Below, piece by piece: positions 1 through 5,025 of a DNA stretch of 5,025 bases. The DNA comes from Pseudoxanthomonas mexicana (lineage in GTDB: Bacteria > Pseudomonadota > Gammaproteobacteria > Xanthomonadales > Xanthomonadaceae), in the NCBI RefSeq assembly GCF_001556105.1, contig NZ_LSIF01000071.1, forward strand, positions 1 to 5,025, written 5' to 3'. The position numbers and the translations under genes are program-made. Under the pieces are notes generated by a model. That model ran no database searches. It was not told the DNA's origin and saw only the letters and a list, made by a program, of their open reading frames with translations. Every line of letters begins with the position of its first letter. Position 1 is the stretch's first letter.

Positions 1-134
1 CGGTGCGCAAGGCGATCGCCGCCGCACCCAAGGCGTCTTCGCCCACGCCGGCCGCTGCCAAGACGATCGCGCGCAAGCCAGTGGCCCGCAAGCCGGAGCC
101 CGCCCTCGTCGACGGCGACTGGCAGGAGTTCTGA
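1..134 (+). CDS. Methyl-accepting chemotaxis protein, C-terminal end (partial)
   Basis: The frame beginning at base 3 is open from the window edge to a TGA at 132-134 and encodes 43 residues, so only the tail of a larger gene is seen. The segment is rich in Ala, Lys, Arg and Pro with no hydrophobic core, and ends GDWQEF. The last five residues, DWQEF, fit the x-W-x-x-F pentapeptide that many chemoreceptors carry at the extreme C-terminus. In known systems this pentapeptide, at the end of a flexible linker, tethers the CheR methyltransferase and CheB methylesterase to the receptor array at the cytoplasmic face of the inner membrane. The identification rests on this tail and on the second receptor gene at 3213. 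No sensory or signalling domain is visible here, so ligand and membrane topology are unknown. A basic Ala/Pro-rich tail could also occur on a nucleoid or histone-like protein, but the terminal pentapeptide argues for a receptor. Confidence 0.8.
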   Translation, partial: VRKAIAAAPKASSPTPAAAKTIARKPVARKPEPALVDGDWQEF

Positions 135-153
135 CCGGTCCGCCTCGGCACCA

Positions 154-185
154 CGCACATGGCCCGGATGACCGGGCCATGTGCG
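154..185 (+). terminator. Strong hairpin downstream of receptor gene, probable transcription terminator
   Basis: Bases 154-167 and 172-185 are perfect reverse complements: a 14-bp stem built on CACATGGCCCGG, closed by the four-base loop ATGA. It starts 19 bases after the stop codon of the upstream receptor gene, where an intrinsic terminator is expected. No T-run follows (the next bases are CGCAAGCTGTTCC), so it is not a classical Rho-independent terminator. It may act as a U-less terminator or as a 3'-end stabilising structure. The arms are symmetric enough to work on either strand. Confidence 0.6.
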
Positions 186-338
186 CGCAAGCTGTTCCGG
201 TGCCTGCAGGGCAATGGACGCGACCACCGCCCCGTAGCTGATCGACCGCATTCCCGTGGGCGAGTTCTCCCCGGAAAACGCCAGGCATCGTGCGTACTGC
301 GCCAGGCCGGCGCGCGGCAGCGCTGACGCGAACCTGTC
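186..338. other. Non-coding gap upstream of the EAL/GGDEF gene, no clear promoter
   Basis: This stretch follows the hairpin and precedes the ATG at 339. I looked for sigma-70, sigma-54 (GG-N10-GC) and sigma-28 (GCCGATA) elements and found none that fit. A short open frame from GTG 256 overlaps the start of the next gene in another frame and has no recognisable protein character. Any promoter for the downstream gene presumably lies here, but it cannot be placed. Confidence 0.4.
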
Positions 339-2147
339 ATGCAAGCGCGCTACCGTGCCGCGCCCATGCTCGTCTCGCCATTGCCAGATTCCCTTGATGC
401 CCTGCTCGATGGCGCCCTGCGCCCCGGCGGCCTGCGTGCGCTGTTCCAGCCGATCGTGCGCCTGGATGACCGTCAGGTGGTCGCACACGAAGGCCTGATG
501 CGCCACGCCCACGCCGACGTTCCTCCGTTGCGCCTGCTCGACCGCGCGCGCACCGCCGGGCGGCTGGGAGAACTTGAAACCCATGCCGCGCGCACCCTGG
601 TGCAGGCCTTCGACTTCGATCGCGGCGGGCGCCTGCTGATCAACCTCAGCGCGCACGCCATCCTGCAGGGTGCACTGCGTCCGCAGCAGGTCATCGAAAG
701 CCTGCACGCCACCGGCCGCGACCTGAGCCGCTTCGTCATCGAGATCACCGAGCGCGACATCGTCGAGGATGTCGATCGGCTGGCGGACGCGCTGGGTTAC
801 CTGCGCGCGGCCGGCATCCGCATCGCGCTGGATGATTTCGGCAACGGCCATTCCAACTTCGAGCTGTGGCACGAACTCGGGCCGGAGTACGTCAAGATCG
901 ACCGCTACCTGGTGCACCAGATCGCGCAGAGTCCCGGGCGGCTCAGCATCGTGCGGGCGCTCGTGCAGGTCGCCGACAGCCTGGGGACCGACCTGATCGC
1001 GGAGGGTGTCGAGCGCATGCAGGACCTGGCGATCATCCAGGATCTCGGCATCCGCTTCGCGCAGGGCTACCTGCTCGGCCGGCCGAACGCCGCCGTCACC
1101 GAGACCGCAGCGGAAGAAGTGCGCCAGGCAATACGGGAGAAATTGCCGGTATGGCCGCTCAACGGACGACGCTCCGCCTTCCCCCGGGTCACCGCGGCGC
1201 ATCTGTTGATCGAGGCGCCCTCGATCAGCGACCAGGCATGCAACTTCGACGCCGAACAGCTGTTCCGCCAGCATCCGCAACTACCGGCCTTGCCCGTCGT
1301 CGACCACGAGGGGCGGCCGCAGGGTCTGATCAACCGGCGCGTGTTCAATGAACGCATGGCCGTGCCGTTCGCACGCGAACTGCTCGGCCGGAAGCCCTGC
1401 ATCAAGCTGATGCATGAATCGCCGATCATGGCCGACGTGTCGCAGAGCATCGATGCGATGTCGGAAATCCTGCTGGGCGAAGACCAGCGCTACCTGTCCG
1501 ATGGTTTCATCATCACGCGCGACGGCCGCTACGCGGGCGTGGGCACCGGCGAGGCGCTGGTGCGGCGGGTCACCGAGTTGCGCATCGAGGCGGCGCGCTA
1601 CGCCAATCCGCTGACGCTGCTGCCCGGCAATATCCCGATCGCGGAGCACATCGCCCGGCTGATCGAGGCACGCCAGTCGTTCATGGCCGCGTATTGCGAC
1701 CTCAACCATTTCAAGCCCTACAACGACCAGTACGGCTATTTCCGTGGCGACCGCATGATCCGGCTGGTCGCCAGCACGCTGACCAAGCATGCGGACCCGC
1801 GCTGGGACTTCGTCGGCCATGTCGGCGGCGACGATTTCGTCGTGCTGTTCCAGAGCGACGACTGGGATCGCCGCTGCCGCGAGATGGTCGGCGAGTTCAA
1901 CGCCGCCAGTCGTGCGCTGTTCGACGACGCCGATGTGGCGCGTGGCGTGCTCGAAGGCGAGGACCGGGCGGGCCGGTACGCCACGTTCCCGCTGACCACG
2001 CTGACCATCGGCGCTACCCACGTCGAGCCCGGTCGCTTCTCCACGGCGGAAGAGGTCGCATCGCAGGCCGCGGCGGCCAAGCGCCACGCCAAGCGACTCA
2101 ATGTCGGCCTGCACGTGCTCGCCGCGCTCGATACCCAAACGGCGTAA
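339..2147 (+). CDS. Bifunctional c-di-GMP enzyme: EAL phosphodiesterase - CBS pair - GGDEF cyclase
   Basis: Predicted cytoplasmic protein of 602 residues with no signal peptide or membrane segment. An EAL domain (about 33-255) would hydrolyse c-di-GMP to pGpG. Its catalytic set is complete: E51 in EGL, N102 in INLS, E135 and E138 in EITE, D165-D166 in DDFG, K186 in VKID, E222 in AEGVE and Q242 in QGYLLGRP. Two CBS-like repeats follow (about 288-340 and 354-412), a regulatory module that in other proteins binds adenine nucleotides. A GGDEF domain (about 420-595) has PLTLLPGN, D454 and the DLNHFKPYND stretch, GD at 470-471, and GGDDF at 496-500 in place of GG(D/E)EF. The usual inhibitory RxxD is PRWD at 487-490, so product inhibition is probably absent. 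EAL activity is well supported; cyclase activity is plausible but uncertain. An in-frame TGA at 324 limits the start to ATG 339 or ATG 366. Neither has a clear Shine-Dalgarno, and the EAL homology begins after both. It lies between a chemoreceptor gene and ycgR, which suggests a role in motility. Confidence 0.93.
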   Translation: MQARYRAAPMLVSPLPDSLDALLDGALRPGGLRALFQPIVRLDDRQVVAHEGLMRHAHADVPPLRLLDRARTAGRLGELETHAARTLVQAFDFDRGGRLLINLSAHAILQGALRPQQVIESLHATGRDLSRFVIEITERDIVEDVDRLADALGYLRAAGIRIALDDFGNGHSNFELWHELGPEYVKIDRYLVHQIAQSPGRLSIVRALVQVADSLGTDLIAEGVERMQDLAIIQDLGIRFAQGYLLGRPNAAVTETAAEEVRQAIREKLPVWPLNGRRSAFPRVTAAHLLIEAPSISDQACNFDAEQLFRQHPQLPALPVVDHEGRPQGLINRRVFNERMAVPFARELLGRKPCIKLMHESPIMADVSQSIDAMSEILLGEDQRYLSDGFIITRDGRYAGVGTGEALVRRVTELRIEAARYANPLTLLPGNIPIAEHIARLIEARQSFMAAYCDLNHFKPYNDQYGYFRGDRMIRLVASTLTKHADPRWDFVGHVGGDDFVVLFQSDDWDRRCREMVGEFNAASRALFDDADVARGVLEGEDRAGRYATFPLTTLTIGATHVEPGRFSTAEEVASQAAAAKRHAKRLNVGLHVLAALDTQTA

Positions 2148-2199
2148 CACCCGCCGCCGACGGCGCCGCACTGGCCCGCCCCGCCCGGTGGTAGGCGGC

Positions 2200-2226
2200 T
2201 AAAGATAGTGTGATGCGAGCCGATAC
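2200..2226 (+). promoter_or_regulatory. Sigma-28 (FliA) promoter of ycgR
   Basis: TAAA at 2200-2203 is separated by exactly 15 bases from GCCGATAC at 2219-2226. The flagellar sigma-28 consensus is TAAA-N15-GCCGATAA, so only the last base differs. It lies 40 bases before the ATG of the ycgR-like gene, giving a predicted start of transcription near 2232-2234 and a leader of about 30 bases. Flagellar sigma-28 control of ycgR is established in enteric bacteria, which supports the reading. Confidence 0.85.
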
Positions 2227-2265
2227 GGTCTGTGACGCCTTCCCAGCCCTGCCGTTTCCGCCCGC

Positions 2266-3045
2266 ATGACCGAGCCCAGCGACGCCACTCCGGCCGATCC
2301 CGTCAGGTACGACGACGAAGAAAAGTACCTGGTGCACGGCGAGCATGCGATCCGCCAGATCCTGCAGTCGCTGATCGACAAGCGGGCGCTGGTCAGTGGC
2401 TGTGCCCTGCCGCGCAACCACACGTTCCCGACCTCGATCATCGAGGTGCTGGACGACGAGGACAGCGTGCTGATCGATGGCAGTGGTTCGGAGGCCATCA
2501 ACCGCAGCATCGAAGAGGCCAGTCACGTCATCTGCGTGTCGCGGCTCGAACGCATCCACGTGCAATTCAAGCTGTACGACCTGCAGCGCGTGCAGAAGGA
2601 CGGCCAGATCGCGTTCCGTGCTTCGCTGCCGGACGGCATCCTGCGCCTGCAGCGCCGGGAGTTCTACCGGCTGCAGGTACCGGTGACCCAGCCGATGGAA
2701 TGCGCCATCGCCGAACGCCAGCCCGACGGCGAGACCACGTACCGCACCTACCGGGTGATGGACGTCAGCGGCGGCGGCATCGCCCTGGCCGTGCAGGCCG
2801 AAGAACCGACGCTGCGTCCCTACAAGGAATTCCCCGGCAGCCTGCTGCACCTGCCGGACAGCGGACCGCTGTGCGTACGCCTGATGGTCAAGAGCCTGCA
2901 CCGGCAGCTCAACCAGAACGGCAGCGAAAGCTGGCGTGCCGGCTGCCAGTTCACCGAGTTGCCGCGCGGCGGCGATGCGCTGATCCAGCGCTACATCTTC
3001 CGCCTGGAACGCCAGCGCAGCGCCCGCGAGCGTGGCGCGGCGTGA
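2266..3045 (+). CDS. ycgR: YcgR-type flagellar brake protein, PilZ-domain c-di-GMP receptor
   Basis: Soluble protein of 259 residues, close to the usual YcgR length of about 245. The N-terminal part (about 18-122) matches the YcgR N-domain in layout: an acidic start, then a beta-rich segment. The PilZ domain (about 126-248) has both c-di-GMP-binding motifs: RxxxR at R131-R135 inside RREFYR, and DxSxxG at D166-G171 (DVSGGG). In characterised YcgR proteins the ligand locks the two domains together, and the protein then acts on the flagellar motor (MotA and FliG/FliM) to slow swimming and bias rotation. Here it probably senses the c-di-GMP pool set in part by the EAL/GGDEF protein encoded 118 bases upstream. 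The ATG at 2266 lies downstream of a sigma-28 promoter but has no good Shine-Dalgarno, and no better in-frame start precedes the conserved region. Family assignment is firm; effect on the motor in this organism is inferred. Confidence 0.93.
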   Translation: MTEPSDATPADPVRYDDEEKYLVHGEHAIRQILQSLIDKRALVSGCALPRNHTFPTSIIEVLDDEDSVLIDGSGSEAINRSIEEASHVICVSRLERIHVQFKLYDLQRVQKDGQIAFRASLPDGILRLQRREFYRLQVPVTQPMECAIAERQPDGETTYRTYRVMDVSGGGIALAVQAEEPTLRPYKEFPGSLLHLPDSGPLCVRLMVKSLHRQLNQNGSESWRAGCQFTELPRGGDALIQRYIFRLERQRSARERGAA

Positions 3046-3094
3046 CCGACGTCGGCCTTTCCGGCGCCATCCGTCGGTTCTGAAGGTCCTCCGC

Positions 3095-3121
3095 TCAACC
3101 TCGCCGCGCTGCCGCCGATAC
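3095..3121 (+). promoter_or_regulatory. Sigma-28 (FliA) promoter of the downstream chemoreceptor gene
   Basis: TCAA at 3095-3098 is followed, after 15 bases, by GCCGATAC at 3114-3121. The -10 octamer and the spacing are identical to the promoter at 2200-2226. The TCAA form of the -35 resembles the TCAAG-type -35 described for sigma-28 in Pseudomonas. The predicted transcript starts near 3128, leaving a leader of about 85 bases before the ATG at 3213. Chemoreceptor genes are classic late flagellar (class III) targets. Confidence 0.78.
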
Positions 3122-3149
3122 CCCGTGTAACGCTCCTGACACACAGGCG

Positions 3150-3165
3150 TGGCCGCCCTCGGCCA
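3150..3165 (+). other. Small hairpin in the leader of the chemoreceptor mRNA
   Basis: TGGCCG at 3150-3155 pairs with CGGCCA at 3160-3165 around the loop CCCT. A weaker 4-bp stem (3167-3170 with 3176-3179) lies just beyond it. Both fall inside the predicted leader, about 30-60 bases before the start codon. They may only reflect the high GC content; no riboswitch family is recognised. Confidence 0.25.
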
Positions 3166-3203
3166 GCCCGTGCACCGGGGCAGCCGTACCGTCCCATCCG
3201 CAC

Positions 3204-3207
3204 GAGG
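3204..3207 (+). promoter_or_regulatory. Ribosome binding site of the chemoreceptor gene
   Basis: GAGG lies 5 bases before ATG 3213. It is the only convincing Shine-Dalgarno among the genes whose starts are in this window. It favours 3213 over the in-frame ATG at residue 18, which would remove the first residues of the first membrane helix. Confidence 0.65.
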
Positions 3208-3212
3208 CCGCC

Positions 3213-5025
3213 ATGTCATCCACGTCCACCCGCTTCTCCTCCCGCAGCATCGCCACGCGCGTGATGGTCGGCACCGCCGTCGTCGCCCTGCTCGCCTTCG
3301 GCGTGGCCGCGGCGGCCAGCTACCTGCGCAGCAGCCAGTCGCTGCTCGCCGGTGCGCAGACCACGATGGAGGGCTTGGCGAACCTGGAAGCGCAGCGCAT
3401 CTCCGGCGAACTGACCGCCGCCTTCGACACCAATGCGGCACTGGCGCATGCCCTGCTCGCCCAACGCAGCGGCGACGGCATCAGCCGCGCGGCCGCCAGC
3501 GCCATCTTCAAGCGCCAGTTGGAAGCCCATCCGCAATGGATCGGCGTGGGTACGCTGTGGGAACCCGATGCGTTCGACGGCAAGGATGCGGACTACGTGT
3601 CGGCGCCCGGCCACGACGACACCGGCCGCTTCATGAGCTACTGGGCATGGAGCGACGGCGTGCCGCTGGAAGAGGCCCTGCGCGACTACGAGGTGCCCGG
3701 TGCCGGCGACTGGTACCTGCGCCCACGCGAACTCAAGCGCCAGGTGGTCGCCGAGCCCTACGTCTACAAGATCGCCGGCAAGGACGTGCTGATGACGACC
3801 CTGTCCACGCCCGTGCTGGAAGACGGCAAGTATGTCGGTGTCATGACCGTCGACTTCGCCCTGCAGTCGCTGCAGCAGCGCATCGCCAAACTCACGCCGA
3901 TGGGCGCGGGCTTCGTGCGCCTGCTGACACCGGCCGGCGTGGTGATCGCCGACCAGGATGCGGCCTCGGTCGGCAAGCCGTACGCCGGTGACCAGGCCGC
4001 CGACGTGATCAAGCGGGTCGCCGCCGGCGAGCCCGTGTTCCGCGAGGCCACCAATGCCGCCGGCGACGCGGTGATGGAAGCCTACGTGCCGCTGCAGATC
4101 GGTGACGCGCAGGAGCGCTTCGCGCTCGGCGTGGTGGTTCCGCGCGCCGTCCTGATGAAGGAGGCCCGCGACGTGCTGTGGACGGTGGTGGCGGTGGGCG
4201 CGCTGGGCGCCGCCCTGCTCTGCGGCGCGGTGTTCTGGCTGCTGCGCCGCCAGGTCGCCCGGCCGCTGGCCGGGGCCGTGCGCGTCGCCGACGACATCGC
4301 CCGCGGCAAGCTGGACAGCGGGATCGACGCCAGTGGCGACGACGAGATCGGCACGCTGATGAAAGCCATGCGCAGCATGCAGGGCAACCTGCGCGAACGC
4401 ATCGAACGCGATGCGGTGGTAGCGAAGGAAAGCCTGCGCATCCGCACCGCGCTGGAGAACGTCACCACCAACGTCATGATCGCCGACGCCGACCGCACCA
4501 TCGTGTATGCCAACGGGCCGCTGATGAAGATGCTCGCGGACGCCGAGCAGGACCTGCGCCGCGACCTGTCCGCGTTCGACGTGCGCACCGTCGTAGGCAG
4601 CAGCATCGACATCTTCCACAAGAAGCCCGAGCACCAGTCGCGCATGCTGGCGCAGTTGCAGGGCACGCATCGCGCGCAGATCAGCGTCGGTGGCCGCATC
4701 ATGCAGCTGATCATCAACCCGGTGACCGATGGCGACGGCCAGCGCGCCGGCTATGTGGTCGAGTGGGCGGATCGCACCCACGAGGTGATGGTCGAACAGG
4801 AGGTCACCCGTATCGTGCAGGCCGCGGCGCAGGGCGACCTGGGCGGACGCATCACCGAGACCGGCAAACAGGGCTTCCTGCTGATGCTGTCGCAGCAGGT
4901 CAACGGCCTGCTGGCCGCGATCGCCGGCAGCGTGGAAGCCGTCTCGGGCGTGCTGCAATCGCTTTCGAAGGGCGACCTGACCGCACGGATGGAAGGTGAC
5001 TTCCACGGCGTGTTCGCCACCATGC
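3213..5025 (+). CDS. Methyl-accepting chemotaxis protein, dCache-HAMP-PAS-HAMP type (3' end outside window)
   Basis: Open for 604 codons from ATG 3213 to the window edge with no stop. It begins with a basic N-terminus and TM1 (about 14-37). A periplasmic domain of about 280 residues follows, then TM2 (about 321-345). The periplasmic part looks like a double Cache domain: the first module holds WIGVGTLW (109-116), GDWY (165-168) and GVMTVDF (209-215), and the second runs through GVVIADQD (242-249). After TM2 come a HAMP domain (about 346-398, with DDEIGTL), a PAS domain (about 405-525, with NVMIADADRTIVYAN), and two HAMP-like units with GDL at 541-543 and 587-589. The methylation helices and signalling hairpin must lie beyond 5025. 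The protein should sit in the inner membrane and signal to CheA/CheW. The ligand is unknown: Trp-Tyr and Asp of the amino-acid-binding dCache motif are present, but its Arg position reads Gly165. The gene has its own sigma-28 promoter. Confidence 0.9.
   Translation, partial: MSSTSTRFSSRSIATRVMVGTAVVALLAFGVAAAASYLRSSQSLLAGAQTTMEGLANLEAQRISGELTAAFDTNAALAHALLAQRSGDGISRAAASAIFKRQLEAHPQWIGVGTLWEPDAFDGKDADYVSAPGHDDTGRFMSYWAWSDGVPLEEALRDYEVPGAGDWYLRPRELKRQVVAEPYVYKIAGKDVLMTTLSTPVLEDGKYVGVMTVDFALQSLQQRIAKLTPMGAGFVRLLTPAGVVIADQDAASVGKPYAGDQAADVIKRVAAGEPVFREATNAAGDAVMEAYVPLQIGDAQERFALGVVVPRAVLMKEARDVLWTVVAVGALGAALLCGAVFWLLRRQVARPLAGAVRVADDIARGKLDSGIDASGDDEIGTLMKAMRSMQGNLRERIERDAVVAKESLRIRTALENVTTNVMIADADRTIVYANGPLMKMLADAEQDLRRDLSAFDVRTVVGSSIDIFHKKPEHQSRMLAQLQGTHRAQISVGGRIMQLIINPVTDGDGQRAGYVVEWADRTHEVMVEQEVTRIVQAAAQGDLGGRITETGKQGFLLMLSQQVNGLLAAIAGSVEAVSGVLQSLSKGDLTARMEGDFHGVFATM

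Noticed and set aside
282..300. Possible sigma-54 promoter around AGGCATCGTGCGTACTGCG upstream of the EAL/GGDEF gene.
   Set aside because: The distance between the GG and the final GC is 13 bases rather than 10, and the surrounding bases do not match TGGCAC or TTGC.
2155..2165. Short inverted repeat CGCCG-A-CGGCG just after the EAL/GGDEF stop codon.
   Set aside because: A one-base loop cannot close the full stem, leaving only about 3 bp. It is not a credible terminator.
1281..2171. A 296-codon minus-strand frame opposite the CBS-GGDEF region.
   Set aside because: It lies opposite confident CBS and GGDEF coding sequence and shows no domain of its own.
3045..3078. Possible terminator after ycgR: a 7-bp stem (3045-3051 with 3072-3078) with a 20-base loop, and the palindrome CCGACGTCGG at 3046-3055.
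   Set aside because: The loop is large, the inner pairing is poor, and no T-run follows. In this GC-rich sequence such matches are easily found by chance.
2098..3441. A 447-codon minus-strand frame across the ycgR gene and both neighbouring gaps.
   Set aside because: It is antisense to ycgR, whose PilZ motifs are unambiguous, and it covers two plus-strand sigma-28 promoters. Its product is low-complexity, rich in Arg, Ala and Gly.
3216..5006. A 596-codon open frame on the minus strand opposite the chemoreceptor gene.
   Set aside because: The plus strand here encodes a clear TM-dCache-TM-HAMP-PAS receptor. The antisense frame is rich in His, Gln, Ala, Arg and Gly with no recognisable domain, as expected when GC-rich third positions keep the opposite frame free of stops.

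Overview
The window looks like a chromosomal motility and chemotaxis island of a GC-rich gammaproteobacterium, most likely Xanthomonadaceae (Xanthomonas, Pseudoxanthomonas, Lysobacter or a relative). This placement is an inference. It rests on the very high GC content, weak Shine-Dalgarno signals, a chemoreceptor ending in the DWQEF pentapeptide, and gene content (chemoreceptors, c-di-GMP enzymes, YcgR) recalled from that family. No homology search was run.

Layout, all on the + strand: (1) 3-134, the last 43 codons of a chemoreceptor whose body lies upstream, ending in a CheR/CheB-tethering pentapeptide. (2) 135-338, a non-coding gap that opens with a strong 14-bp hairpin at 154-185 and shows nothing else convincing. 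(3) 339-2147, a 602-residue c-di-GMP enzyme with the order EAL - CBS pair - GGDEF. (4) 2148-2265, a short gap holding a near-perfect sigma-28 (FliA) promoter at 2200-2226. (5) 2266-3045, a YcgR-type flagellar brake with a C-terminal PilZ domain and both c-di-GMP-binding motifs. (6) 3046-3212, a gap with a second sigma-28 promoter at 3095-3121. (7) 3213 to the window edge, the first 604 codons of a second chemoreceptor: TM - dCache - TM - HAMP - PAS - HAMP-like repeats. Its methylation and signalling tip lies beyond the window.

How the genes may work together: the EAL/GGDEF protein would make or break down c-di-GMP, YcgR would read it at the flagellar motor, and the two receptors would feed the Che pathway that controls the same motor. 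The two sigma-28 promoters suggest that ycgR and the downstream receptor are late flagellar genes. The EAL/GGDEF gene has no such promoter visible and is separated from its neighbours by a hairpin upstream and a promoter downstream, so it may be a separate transcription unit. Known families explain every coding region here. I saw no mobile element, CRISPR array, RNA gene or wholly unknown system.
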